Assembly: GCA_015059435.1 (NCBI GenBank)
Contig: SVAJ01000001.1
Span: forward strand, 1 to 64,000
DNA: 64,000 nucleotides
Direction of reading: 5' to 3'
Source of the DNA: Bacillota bacterium
Lineage (GTDB): Bacteria; Bacillota_I; Bacilli_A; RF39; UBA660
Of the stretch, positions 24,200 to 32,998 are shown piece after piece (the first letter of the stretch is position 1; every line of letters starts with the position of its first letter). Under the pieces are notes generated by a model, which had not been told where the DNA came from, did no database searches, and worked only from the letters and a program-made list of their open reading frames with translations. The translations under genes were made by a program, and so were the position numbers.

Positions 24200-26833
24200 T
24201 TACTTATTGTTTTTTGCTTTAATTGCGGCTTGTGCAGCAGCAAGTCTAGCTATAGGTACTCTAAATGGTGAACATGATACATAGTCAAGTCCAATTTCGT
24301 GACAGAATTCAACTGAAGTTGGATCTCCTCCATGTTCTCCACAAATACCAATATGTAATTCTTTATTTACTGGTTTTCCTAATTTAATTGCAGTTTCCAT
24401 TAATTTACCAACACCAGTTTGATCTAATTTTGCAAATGGATCGTTTTCAAAGATTTTCTTATCATAATAAGCATCTAAGAATTTACCTGCATCATCTCTT
24501 GAGAATCCATAAGTCATTTGAGTTAAATCGTTAGTTCCGAAACAGAAGAAGTCTGCTTCTTTAGCGATTTCATCTGCAGTTAATGCAGCACGTGGAATTT
24601 CGATCATTGTTCCTACTTCATATTCTAAATCAGATTTAGCAGTTTTAATTTCTTCGTCTGCAGTTTCTACTACTACATTCTTAACGAATTTTAATTCTTT
24701 TATATCGCAAACAAGTGGAATCATGATTTCTGGTTTAATATTCCAGTCAGGATGATTTTTCTTAACATTTATAGCGGCACGTATGATTGCTTTAGTTTGC
24801 ATTTTTGCTATTTCTGGATAAGTTACATCTAAACGACATCCACGGTGTCCCATCATTGGGTTAAATTCGTGTAGTGAATTAATAAAGTTTTTAATATCTT
24901 CTACTGACTTTCCTTGAGCATCAGCAAGTTTTTTAATATCAGCTTCTTCAGTTGGTACAAATTCATGTAGTGGTGGATCTAAGAAACGAATTGTTACTGG
25001 ATATCCTTCTAGAGCTTCATATAATTCTTCAAAATCTTTTTGTTGATATGGTAATATTTTTTCTAATGCTTTTTCACGTTCTTCTACTGTATCAGCACAG
25101 ATCATCTCACGGAAAGCAGCAATTCTATCCTCTTCAAAGAACATATGCTCTGTACGACAAAGTCCAATTCCTTCTGCTCCAAGTTCTCTTGCTTTTTTAG
25201 CATCAGTTGGAGTATCAGCATTTGTTCTAACTTTTAGTGTTCTGATTTTATCAGCCCATTCCATAACTCTACCAAATTCTCCAGCGATTGTAGCATCTAC
25301 TGTTGGAATTAATCCTTCATAAATATTACCAGTAGATCCATCTAGTGAGATATAATCTCCTTCTTTGAATGTTTTTCCAGCTAAAGTAAATTTCTTATTA
25401 GCTTCATCCATAATGATATCTCCACATCCTGATACACAACAAGTTCCCATACCACGAGCAACAACTGCAGCGTGTGAAGTCATTCCTCCACGAACTGTTA
25501 AAATACCTTGAGATGCTTTCATACCAGTAATATCTTCTGGTGAAGTTTCTAGACGTACAAGAATTACTTTTTCTCCTTTTTGATTCCATTTATCAGCATC
25601 ATCTGCTGTAAATACTACTTTACCACATGCAGCACCAGGAGATGCTCCTAATCCTTTACCAATTGGTGTAGCTTCTTTAATAGCTGTAGCATCAAATTGT
25701 GGATGTAGTAATGTATCTAAGTTTCTTGGATCAATCATTGCTACTGCTTCTTCTTCAGTACGCATTCCTTCATCTACTAAATCACATGCTATTTTTAATG
25801 CAGCTTGAGCAGTTCTTTTACCATTTCTAGTTTGTAACATATATAGTTTACCATGTTCTACAGTAAATTCCATATCTTGCATATCTCTATAATGATTTTC
25901 TAAAGTTTTACAAACTTCATTAAATTCTTTAAATGCTTCTGGGAATTTATCTTCCATTTCAGATATATGCATTGGAGTACGAACTCCTGCAACAACATCT
26001 TCACCTTGAGCATTAGTTAAAAATTCTCCAAATAATCCTTTTTCTCCAGTAGCTGGATCTCTTGTGAATGCAACACCTGTACCACAGTCATCTCCCATGT
26101 TACCAAATGCCATAGATTGAACATTTACTGCTGTTCCCCAAGAGTATGGAATATCATTATCTCTTCTATATACATTTGCTCTTGGATTATCCCATGATCT
26201 AAATACTGCTTTAATCGCTCCCATTAATTGTTCTTTTGGATCAGTTGGGAAATCAGTTCCTACTTTTTCTTTATATTCAGCTTTAAACTGATTTGCTAAT
26301 TCTTTTAAGTCATCAGCGTCTAATTCTATATCTTGTTTAACACCTTTTTTATCTTTCATTTCATCGATAAGTTCTTCAAAATATTTCTTACCAACTTCCA
26401 TAACTACATCAGAATACATTTGAATAAATCTTCTGTAGCAGTCCCATGCCCAACGTGGGTTATTAGATTTTTCTGCTATAACTTCTACTACTTCTTCATT
26501 TAAACCTAAGTTAAGAATAGTATCCATCATACCTGGCATTGAAGCACGAGCTCCACTTCTTACAGAAACTAATAATGGATTTTCTTTATCTCCAAATTTC
26601 TTTCCTGTAATTTCTTCCATTTTTTCGATGTATTCATTAATTTGAGCTTGAATCTCATCATTAATTTCTCTTCCATCTTCATAGTATTGTGTACATGCCT
26701 CAGTTGTAATTGTGAACCCTTGAGGTACTGGTAGCCCAATATTTGTCATTTCTGCCAAGTTAGCTCCTTTTCCTCCTAGTAGGTTTCTCATATCAGCATT
26801 ACCTTCTGTGAAAAGGTATACCCATTTTGTCAT
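24200..26833 (-). CDS. ppdK: Pyruvate, phosphate dikinase
   Basis: 877 residues, full family length. It interconverts pyruvate, ATP and phosphate with phosphoenolpyruvate, AMP and pyrophosphate in the cytoplasm. The N-terminal ATP-grasp domain starts KWVYLFTEGNADMRNLLGGK (3-22). The central phospho-histidine domain has GGMTSHAAVVARGMG with the catalytic His. The C-terminal TIM barrel has ELGAEGIGLCRTEHMFF, a GHRGCRL block and a Cys-containing GICGEHGGDP. AAGGAAGG precedes the start. The last codons (QAAIKAKNNK) and terminator recur five times downstream. In fermentative Firmicutes it often replaces or reverses pyruvate kinase. Confidence 0.97.
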   Translation of the reverse strand: MTKWVYLFTEGNADMRNLLGGKGANLAEMTNIGLPVPQGFTITTEACTQYYEDGREINDEIQAQINEYIEKMEEITGKKFGDKENPLLVSVRSGARASMPGMMDTILNLGLNEEVVEVIAEKSNNPRWAWDCYRRFIQMYSDVVMEVGKKYFEELIDEMKDKKGVKQDIELDADDLKELANQFKAEYKEKVGTDFPTDPKEQLMGAIKAVFRSWDNPRANVYRRDNDIPYSWGTAVNVQSMAFGNMGDDCGTGVAFTRDPATGEKGLFGEFLTNAQGEDVVAGVRTPMHISEMEDKFPEAFKEFNEVCKTLENHYRDMQDMEFTVEHGKLYMLQTRNGKRTAQAALKIACDLVDEGMRTEEEAVAMIDPRNLDTLLHPQFDATAIKEATPIGKGLGASPGAACGKVVFTADDADKWNQKGEKVILVRLETSPEDITGMKASQGILTVRGGMTSHAAVVARGMGTCCVSGCGDIIMDEANKKFTLAGKTFKEGDYISLDGSTGNIYEGLIPTVDATIAGEFGRVMEWADKIRTLKVRTNADTPTDAKKARELGAEGIGLCRTEHMFFEEDRIAAFREMICADTVEEREKALEKILPYQQKDFEELYEALEGYPVTIRFLDPPLHEFVPTEEADIKKLADAQGKSVEDIKNFINSLHEFNPMMGHRGCRLDVTYPEIAKMQTKAIIRAAINVKKNHPDWNIKPEIMIPLVCDIKELKFVKNVVVETADEEIKTAKSDLEYEVGTMIEIPRAALTADEIAKEADFFCFGTNDLTQMTYGFSRDDAGKFLDAYYDKKIFENDPFAKLDQTGVGKLMETAIKLGKPVNKELHIGICGEHGGDPTSVEFCHEIGLDYVSCSPFRVPIARLAAAQAAIKAKNNK

Positions 26834-26907
26834 AAAATCATCCTTCCTTTCCCTACCTCTTTAGTATAACATAATAACATATTAATATATCAACAAAAAA
26901 ATAAAAA

Positions 26908-26926
26908 AGTTTACTTAGTGTAAACT
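26908..26926 (-). terminator. Terminator after trxA
   Basis: Stem AGTTTAC and GTAAACT with A-run on the left, eleven bases past the trxA stop. Confidence 0.7.
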
Positions 26927-26937
26927 CTTATATTTTA

Positions 26938-27237
26938 TTATTTTAATAATTCTAATATGCTGTTTTTATCTACAAATCCTATACTTTTATTAGTTTCTTT
27001 ACCATTCTTAAATACTATTAATGTTGGTATAGACATAATTCCGTAACTTCTTGCGATATTTTCAAAGTTATCTACATTTACTTTAACTATTTCTACATCA
27101 CTATTTTCGCTAGCTATTTCTTCTAGTACTGGACCTATCATTTTGCAAGGACCACACCAATCAGCATAGAAATCTACTAATACCTTTCCTTCTTTAATTA
27201 ATTCATTAAAATCTTTTTCATTTTCTAAATATTTCAT
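26938..27237 (-). CDS. trxA: Thioredoxin
   Basis: 99 residues with the active site DWCGPCK (Cys28 and Cys31) and the conserved cis-Pro motif SIPTLIVF. It is a single cytoplasmic thioredoxin domain without signal peptide, reducing disulfides of client proteins. TAGGAGGAA precedes the ATG. It starts ten bases after the cvpA-like gene, so the two are co-transcribed. Confidence 0.95.
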   Translation of the reverse strand: MKYLENEKDFNELIKEGKVLVDFYADWCGPCKMIGPVLEEIASENSDVEIVKVNVDNFENIARSYGIMSIPTLIVFKNGKETNKSIGFVDKNSILELLK

Positions 27238-27247
27238 ATTATTCCTC

Positions 27248-27964
27248 CTAATTATATTTATTTAAAACACTATTTATATTATTTATTCCATTTAATTTAT
27301 CTAAGACAATTAATTGTTCTACAGTCTTTTTATTTACTATTTTATGTTTTAACATAACATCTAATGTTTTTAAATTAGCCTCATTAGTATTTATTTCTTT
27401 CTTAGATAACATTTTTCCTAAATCACATATTTCTTTTGTAGAATCAGTTATACCACTAGTACTATTTGATAGTACTGGAGTATTGTACAATATTTTATTT
27501 ACCATATTACTACTTGTAAATATTTCACTATTTTTAAGAGGTATAGATAATGTTAAAAGTACTACAAACATTATAATATATCCTGATATAAAGGATACAA
27601 TAGCTCCTCCAATTTTAGATGGTATTATTAAAACTATCGTCATGTTAACTAGTTTTTGGAATATACCAGATATTCTTAGTACTATAGCGTAAATACCTAT
27701 TAATATGCTATATAGTATAAAAAATGCTATTATTTGATACATCAATATATTTAATGCTACTATTCCTTTTAGGTTTCCACTGAACTGAAAGAATGGTAAG
27801 TATTTACATAATATGTTCCCTACATACCCCTTTAATAAGAAAGCTATTACAAATACTAATATTATCCCTATTAATGATACCGTTTCTTTTATTACTCCTT
27901 TTTTGAACCCCGTAATTGCACACATTATAAGAATTAAAACTATTCCTATGTCAAATATATTCAT
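27248..27964 (-). CDS. CvpA-family membrane protein
   Basis: 238 residues with four membrane segments in the first 175. The start [20 protein letters not shown] followed by GVIKE is the typical CvpA-family opening (DxxxxxxxxxxxxxGxxxG). The family is named for colicin V production in E. coli, but in Firmicutes the role is unknown and envelope-related. A soluble C-terminal tail of about 60 residues follows. AAGGAGAAG supports the start. Confidence 0.82.
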   Translation of the reverse strand: MNIFDIGIVLILIMCAITGFKKGVIKETVSLIGIILVFVIAFLLKGYVGNILCKYLPFFQFSGNLKGIVALNILMYQIIAFFILYSILIGIYAIVLRISGIFQKLVNMTIVLIIPSKIGGAIVSFISGYIIMFVVLLTLSIPLKNSEIFTSSNMVNKILYNTPVLSNSTSGITDSTKEICDLGKMLSKKEINTNEANLKTLDVMLKHKIVNKKTVEQLIVLDKLNGINNINSVLNKYN

Positions 27965-28037
27965 ATTATCACTTCTCCTTACTATTTATTATAACTTATT
28001 TTTAGTAATTATGCTATAATATTTTTGAGGTGTTTAT

Positions 28038-28949
28038 ATGAACGTTGTTATTAAAGTAAATGATGAAATCAAAGAGAAAATGATTGAATATTATAAAGAT
28101 AAAGTTAGAGATAAGAAAATTCCTTATGTAGTATTTCAAGCAGAGGAAGAAGATACTGTGATTACTATGTATGAATCTGGTAAAGTTATGTTCCAAGGTA
28201 CTTCTGCTGATGTTGATGCGGCTATGTGGGGAGTTGCTTTAGAAAATACAAAAGAAAAAAAAGATAAGGCTAAAGAAATTAATAAGAAGTATTATGATTG
28301 TAATTCTGTAGGAAGTGACGAAGTTGGTACTGGAGATTACTTTGGACCTATTGTTGTTACTGCTACTTATGTTACTAAAGATGATATAGAATTTTTGGAG
28401 AAGCTTGGTGTTGGTGATTCTAAGAAAATAGATGACTCTAAAATATTAAAGATTGCTCCAGAGATTGCAAAAAGAGTAAAATACCGTAGTGTTATTTTAA
28501 ATAATAGTGAATATAATGAAAAGTATACTAAAGATGTTAATATGAATAAGATTAAAGCTATTATGCATAATAAAGTTTTATATCAATTAATGACTGAAGA
28601 AAAACCTAAAGTTGATTATATTATAGTTGATGAGTTTGCCAGAGAAGCAAGATATTATGACTATATTAAGGAAATGCCTAATATTCAAAGAAATATTACT
28701 TTTATGACTAAGGCTGAGGATAAGAACTTAGCTGTTGCTTGTGGATCTATTATTAGTAGATATTTGTTCTTAAAAGAGTTTGATAAAATATGTGATGAAC
28801 TACATATACCTCTTCCTAAGGGAGCTGGACGTGATGTCGATACTATTGGTGAAGAAGTAGTAGAAAAATATGGCGAAGAAAAACTTAAAGATATAGCTAA
28901 ATTAAATTTTAGAAATACTGAAAGAATACTACATACAATGATATATTAA
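28038..28949 (+). CDS. rnhC: Ribonuclease HIII
   Basis: 303 residues, typical for RNase HIII. Residues 1-90 form the substrate-binding domain characteristic of HIII (MYESGKVMFQGTSADVD). The catalytic domain starts VGSDEVGTGDYFGPIVVTA with two acidic residues of the active site, and further ones lie in IIVDEFARE and near AVACGSIISRY. It cuts the RNA strand of RNA-DNA hybrids during replication and repair. It is on the plus strand, opposite to its neighbours, with GAGGTG before the ATG and TATAAT at 28015-28020. Confidence 0.95.
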   Translation: MNVVIKVNDEIKEKMIEYYKDKVRDKKIPYVVFQAEEEDTVITMYESGKVMFQGTSADVDAAMWGVALENTKEKKDKAKEINKKYYDCNSVGSDEVGTGDYFGPIVVTATYVTKDDIEFLEKLGVGDSKKIDDSKILKIAPEIAKRVKYRSVILNNSEYNEKYTKDVNMNKIKAIMHNKVLYQLMTEEKPKVDYIIVDEFAREARYYDYIKEMPNIQRNITFMTKAEDKNLAVACGSIISRYLFLKEFDKICDELHIPLPKGAGRDVDTIGEEVVEKYGEEKLKDIAKLNFRNTERILHTMIY

Positions 28950-28953
28950 AATA

Positions 28954-28983
28954 AAAAAGAATTTCAAATAAGAAATTCTTTTT
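28954..28983. terminator. Bidirectional terminator between rnhC and the DUF975 gene
   Basis: Stem AAAAAGAATTTC (28954-28965) and GAAATTCTTTTT (28972-28983), A/T runs on both sides, between two convergent stop codons. Confidence 0.88.
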
Positions 28984-29713
28984 ATTTCACTTCTTTTCCA
29001 CAAGATGGACAAAATTTAGTATCTTCAGTAATTTTGCTACCACAGTTTGAACAGAATTTTGCATTTTCATTAGTTTTTTCATTTGTTGCAATTCCATTTT
29101 TCTTTTCATATTCATTTTTTATGTCATATAAGAATTTTGTAGTAGCTGTTTTTTGATATGGGGCTACCCAAATTTCTAATATGAATAAAGTAAATATTGA
29201 AAGAATATGCCATCCAATGAAACTTAATCCTAGCCAAAAGTAATCAGCTTTATGACCCATCATCATTTCTTCACTTTTCTTTAATACTTCAGTATGACTT
29301 AAATCTTTATATTTGTCATCTAATAATATTAAGTTTGACATAGAGTATGCAATTGCTTTAATAATACCTGGGATTATAAATAATAATGTCCATAAGAATA
29401 CAAATACATATTGGATTAAACCAAATACCAAATATCTTACAAAATCTTTACTAGTTGCGAAGATATCTTCAAATTTGTATTGTTGATCAGTAATGAATTT
29501 AATCATTAATGAAGTTAATCCTACTTCTACGAAATAAAATACAATACCTCCCCAATTAAATCCTGTTGTTGTTACATAAGTTCCACCTACATTGACTTTA
29601 TTACTAAATTGTAAACCACATAGTATTGATGTTACAACTATGGCAGGTAGAATACTCCAAATATTTCCTTTAATTTTTTCTTTTGACCAATTTTTTAATT
29701 CTTGCCTGTTCAT
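28982..29713 (-). CDS. DUF975-family membrane protein with zinc ribbon
   Basis: 243 residues. The start MNRQELKNWSKEKIKGN and the long amphipathic and membrane segments match the DUF975 family. The C-terminus has an unusual added zinc ribbon: FCSNCG at about 217-222 and FCPSCG at about 234-239, two CxxC pairs in a cytoplasmic tail. Function unknown; a zinc ribbon often acts in protein docking. AGGAGTG supports the start. Confidence 0.8.
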   Translation of the reverse strand: MNRQELKNWSKEKIKGNIWSILPAIVVTSILCGLQFSNKVNVGGTYVTTTGFNWGGIVFYFVEVGLTSLMIKFITDQQYKFEDIFATSKDFVRYLVFGLIQYVFVFLWTLLFIIPGIIKAIAYSMSNLILLDDKYKDLSHTEVLKKSEEMMMGHKADYFWLGLSFIGWHILSIFTLFILEIWVAPYQKTATTKFLYDIKNEYEKKNGIATNEKTNENAKFCSNCGSKITEDTKFCPSCGKEVK

Positions 29714-29771
29714 ATATAATCACTCCTTTTTATGAATATAACATATTTTCTATGTATTTTAAATATAAATT

Positions 29772-30266
29772 TTACTTTTTTGTATAAAGTAAATGTTTGT
29801 ATTTTATATTATTTTCTTCTTGAGATGATAATTCTTGTTTTTTCCAACTATCATCTATTTTTGGAAAAAATGTATCTGCATCTTTACAAATTGCTTCTAT
29901 TTCTGTCATGTATAGTTTAGATGCATATTCTATAAATTTATTATAGAGAGTTGCTCCTCCTATAATCATGACTTCTTCTTTGTAATCTTTTATGAAATTT
30001 ATTAAGTTATCTAAATTATTATAAATCTCTATATTACTATTTTCTATATTTCTTGATGTTAATACTATATGACGTCTTCCTGGTAATATTTTAGGTAATG
30101 ATTTGAATGTGTTATATCCCATAACTATTGGTTTATTCATAGTTTGTTCTTTGAAAAAATTCATATCTTCTTTAAAACGCCATATTAGTTTATTATCTTT
30201 ACCTATTTCTCTATTTTTACCAACTGATGCGATTATTGATATATTATCGATTTGCTTTTTATCCAT
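29772..30266 (-). CDS. folA: Dihydrofolate reductase
   Basis: 164 residues. Family motifs: NISIIASVGKNREIGKDNKL near the N-terminus, LIWRFKEDMNFFKEQT with the acidic active-site region, PIVMGYNTFKSLP, a nucleotide-binding HIVLTSR, and IGGATLYNKF. It reduces dihydrofolate to tetrahydrofolate with NADPH, restoring the folate consumed by thymidylate synthase. The ATG directly follows the thyA stop codon with no gap, so the two genes are coupled, as in many bacteria. AGGTATAA within thyA is the likely ribosome site. Confidence 0.95.
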   Translation of the reverse strand: MDKKQIDNISIIASVGKNREIGKDNKLIWRFKEDMNFFKEQTMNKPIVMGYNTFKSLPKILPGRRHIVLTSRNIENSNIEIYNNLDNLINFIKDYKEEVMIIGGATLYNKFIEYASKLYMTEIEAICKDADTFFPKIDDSWKKQELSSQEENNIKYKHLLYTKK

Positions 30267-31445
30267 TTATATACCTAATGGAAATTTTAAATCAGGATTT
30301 TTCTTCTTTATTAATTCTTTTGGATAATCAACAATTTCTATATCAGTTAGTTTAAAATCATCAAATTTTTTAACATCTTCATTTACTGTTATTTCTGCTT
30401 TACAAGTAATTGGATCTCTGTTTAATATTTCTATGGCTTGGTCAATATGCCTATCATATAATTGGACATTTACAGGTTTCCATGTAAAAGTGCCTGGTTC
30501 TATTCCTAATTCTCTAGCAACCATTTTTTGTAGTGCAACGTACTGTACTTGATTAATACATCCTGCAGTTGCAAAATCACTTGATCTTTGTGTTAATGTC
30601 ATATCTAAATAGTCTTTTCCATCCCAATCATGTCTTATATTCCAATTTGTTAAGAACGCGCATGGTTTTAATCCGTGTGGATCTTTAAAATCATCTTGTT
30701 GCCATAAGCTGATCATACTTCTTCTGTTATCAGGATTTTTCTTTAGTGCTTCAATCACTTCTTTTTTTAGTAAATCATGGCGTCTTACTGTTTCTCCATA
30801 ACAAGCTCCAATTGTAGGATGTCCCTCATCATTTAAAATATAGTTTCCATTTTCATCTTTTAAAGCCCAATCTTCCCACCAATTATTAATTATATGTTTT
30901 TCTTCCCAGACATTTTTACCTAATAATTCATCATATACTACTAAATCATTACTTTGTTTTTGATATATCCAAAGTATTTCTGCGTTAGAAGATTTTGTTG
31001 CAATTGGTCTTAATGTAGTTAATGGTGATTCTCCTTTTGATAAATCATAAGTTGTTTCTACATTCCTATTAACACTAATTGTATGAGCAGGCACTAGTAC
31101 TTTAACACCTTTTTCTGTTTCGATTACTTTATCTTTTTCTGATATATATATTTCTTTATTATCTTCTGTTATAATAATTTTTTTATTAGGGAGATATATA
31201 CCATTTTCGTACATATCTTCATACGTTGGTCTTGGATTATGATCAAGACATCCATTTTGTAGAATATTATCCATTATTATTTTTGTATACATATCCCCTT
31301 TAGTACCAATATGATTACCATTGTCATCTAATAAGTTATCTCCATTATTAATAACTTCTTTATAATCTGTTCTTTTTAATGTTATTGGATTTTCGCCTAA
31401 ACTTATTTTCTTTAGATTAAGTCTTTCTAAATTAAAATTTTTCAT
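30267..31445 (-). CDS. thyA: Thymidylate synthase, long variant
   Basis: 392 residues, against about 260-315 for common ThyA. The catalytic core is clear: RR pair at 241-242 (NRRSMISLWQQ), nucleophile Cys262 in KPCAFLTNW, QRSSD (286-290) and Asn298 in GCINQVQY, the residue that favours dUMP over dCMP. Residues about 75-160 (beta-hairpin-rich, IITEDNKEIYISEKDKVIET) form an insertion before the core. The usual PCHxxxQFY is replaced by PCAFLTNWNI. It makes dTMP with methylene-tetrahydrofolate and is coupled to folA. Confidence 0.9.
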   Translation of the reverse strand: MKNFNLERLNLKKISLGENPITLKRTDYKEVINNGDNLLDDNGNHIGTKGDMYTKIIMDNILQNGCLDHNPRPTYEDMYENGIYLPNKKIIITEDNKEIYISEKDKVIETEKGVKVLVPAHTISVNRNVETTYDLSKGESPLTTLRPIATKSSNAEILWIYQKQSNDLVVYDELLGKNVWEEKHIINNWWEDWALKDENGNYILNDEGHPTIGACYGETVRRHDLLKKEVIEALKKNPDNRRSMISLWQQDDFKDPHGLKPCAFLTNWNIRHDWDGKDYLDMTLTQRSSDFATAGCINQVQYVALQKMVARELGIEPGTFTWKPVNVQLYDRHIDQAIEILNRDPITCKAEITVNEDVKKFDDFKLTDIEIVDYPKELIKKKNPDLKFPLGI

Positions 31446-31472
31446 CTACCTTACCTCCAGAGTATATATATA

Positions 31473-31501
31473 ATTATATAATAATTAAAATTTTGTTACA
31501 A
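31473..31501 (-). promoter_or_regulatory. thyA-folA promoter
   Basis: -35 TTGTAA (31496-31501), 17-base spacer, -10 TATAAT (31473-31478), 27 bases before the thyA ATG. Confidence 0.65.
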
Positions 31502-31508
31502 GAAAAAT

Positions 31509-31532
31509 AGATAACTTAACGTTAAGTTATCT
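31509..31532 (-). terminator. Perfect palindrome ending the XRE gene
   Basis: AGATAACTTAAC-GTTAAGTTATCT, 24 bases without mismatch, overlapping the stop codon at 31531. The minus-strand 3' side reads ATTTTTCTTG, so it works as a terminator. It might also be an operator for thyA, whose -35 starts eight bases on. Confidence 0.65.
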
Positions 31533-32871
31533 ACTCTTCTATTTCTTCTTCTACAATTCTTTCTTGATTAGTTTTTATTTTATCTATATTTTGTTTAGAA
31601 GTTTTTATTGTAACTTTAAAGTTATCTACTATTTCATATACATATAGATTATCATTTTTTAAATTATTTAATATAGAATTAATTATTCTCTTAGTATATA
31701 TAGTATCTGTATCATACTCTATCATATAAGCACTATCTTCTTGTTTTAATTTTACATTTTTAATTAAATCATAATTTGTAATTTCTACTATAACTTTATC
31801 ATTTAAATTACTATCTTCTACATATTTTATTTCTGTGTTATTTTGATAAAATTTTATATTATCATCCATAGAAATTGTTTCTTTTGTTGTAACTGTTTTA
31901 AATTCCTTTGGTACTTTATTAATTATATTTAAATTTAAGAAATACCACGCTGATAGTGCAATACCAATAGATGCGATTACTAATGATGAAATAATTGTTA
32001 TAATTGTTCTTTTTTTATTTATTTTTAAATTAAGTATAAAATCTAGTACCAATTCTATTATCAATATTGAAATAACAACACCGGCTGTTAAACAAATAAT
32101 TGGTCCTACGACAAATACTCCTTTAAAGATAAATATTATTAAAATTACTAACCAAAATATTAATGCGATTGCAGTAGAAACTATTGGTATTAAGAATAAT
32201 AGTAAACAAAGTTTTACAAATATAGTTATTAATTTTACTAATATATCAGTAGTTGTTGTTTCTTTGATTTTTTTCGATATTACTTTTTCTTTCTTTTCTA
32301 TTGTGTTGTTTTCTTCTTTTTCATGAGTGGTATACTCATCTAAAAATTTAATTTTAAATATATATAAGAAAGAGGCAATAGCTAATATTGCATATATACT
32401 GTTAAATATAAAATCACATAGTCTACTAAAGAATATACTTATATAGTTATTCTCGATATATAATGCATTACTAATTGTATTATTTAGCACCTCAAATGGT
32501 ATTTTAAATAGTAATAATACTAAAATTATTAAAAAAACTTGAGCTATAATTTTTATGATTTCTTTAGATGATTTTTGTTCAAACAATCTGACTGTTTTTT
32601 CAATATAAGATAAAACTTCCTTGAAAACGTTCTTTATTATGCTACTCGCATCTTTTTTGCTCTTTTCTTCGCTAATATCTTTATTTACTAATACATCTAA
32701 ATCACAATTAAATATTTTGCATATTGCAATTAATTTATCCATTTCTGGATATGACATGTTAGATTCCCACTTAGAAACTGATTGTCTTGTAACTCCTATT
32801 TGTTCTGCAAGTTGCTCCTGACTAATATTTCTTTCTTTTCTTAATTTTTGTAAGTTTTCTCCAAACTTCAT
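31531..32871 (-). CDS. XRE-type helix-turn-helix regulator with membrane domain
   Basis: The ATG at 32871 follows GAGGTGAG; a GTG at 32880 is an alternative. 446 residues. Residues 1-65 are an XRE domain (LRKERNISQEQLAEQIGVTR, QSVSKWES). After a charged linker, six or more membrane segments occupy about residues 105-320, then a soluble extracytoplasmic region of 120 residues ends in an acidic tail EERIVEEEIEE. This is a membrane-tethered DNA-binding protein; the outer region may be a sensor. Two direct repeats at its promoter suggest autoregulation. Confidence 0.82.
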   Translation of the reverse strand: MKFGENLQKLRKERNISQEQLAEQIGVTRQSVSKWESNMSYPEMDKLIAICKIFNCDLDVLVNKDISEEKSKKDASSIIKNVFKEVLSYIEKTVRLFEQKSSKEIIKIIAQVFLIILVLLLFKIPFEVLNNTISNALYIENNYISIFFSRLCDFIFNSIYAILAIASFLYIFKIKFLDEYTTHEKEENNTIEKKEKVISKKIKETTTTDILVKLITIFVKLCLLLFLIPIVSTAIALIFWLVILIIFIFKGVFVVGPIICLTAGVVISILIIELVLDFILNLKINKKRTIITIISSLVIASIGIALSAWYFLNLNIINKVPKEFKTVTTKETISMDDNIKFYQNNTEIKYVEDSNLNDKVIVEITNYDLIKNVKLKQEDSAYMIEYDTDTIYTKRIINSILNNLKNDNLYVYEIVDNFKVTIKTSKQNIDKIKTNQERIVEEEIEE

Positions 32872-32904
32872 TTTTCTCACCTCACAAACATCTTACTATG
32901 TTAA

Positions 32905-32955
32905 GTGGTTGCATTCTACCAATTTTTAGTTGTTTTTTGTCAATTTGCGGTTGCA
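32905..32955 (-). promoter_or_regulatory. Direct repeats at the XRE regulator promoter
   Basis: On the minus strand TGCAACCGC (32947-32955) and TGCAACCAC (32905-32913) stand 42 bases apart, four helical turns. Between them lie TTGACA and a weak TAGAAT (19-base spacer). Likely binding sites for the XRE protein itself. Confidence 0.5.
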
Positions 32956-32975
32956 ATTAATATAATTATAACAAA

Positions 32976-32998
32976 AAAAGAGACTATTTGTCTCTTTT
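32976..32998 (-). terminator. Terminator of the hrcA-dnaJ operon
   Basis: Stem AAAAGAGAC (32976-32984) and GTCTCTTTT (32990-32998), overlapping the dnaJ stop codon. Confidence 0.85.

Noticed and set aside
14913-24232. The ppdK-repeat array as a classical integron
   Set aside because: The repeats lack GTTRRRY core sites at the expected places, there is no integrase in the window, and the repeats have coding origin in ppdK.
31509-31532. Perfect palindrome as a thyA operator
   Set aside because: It overlaps the stop codon of the XRE gene and has a T-rich 3' flank, so a terminator explains it; kept as a minor alternative in the feature entry.
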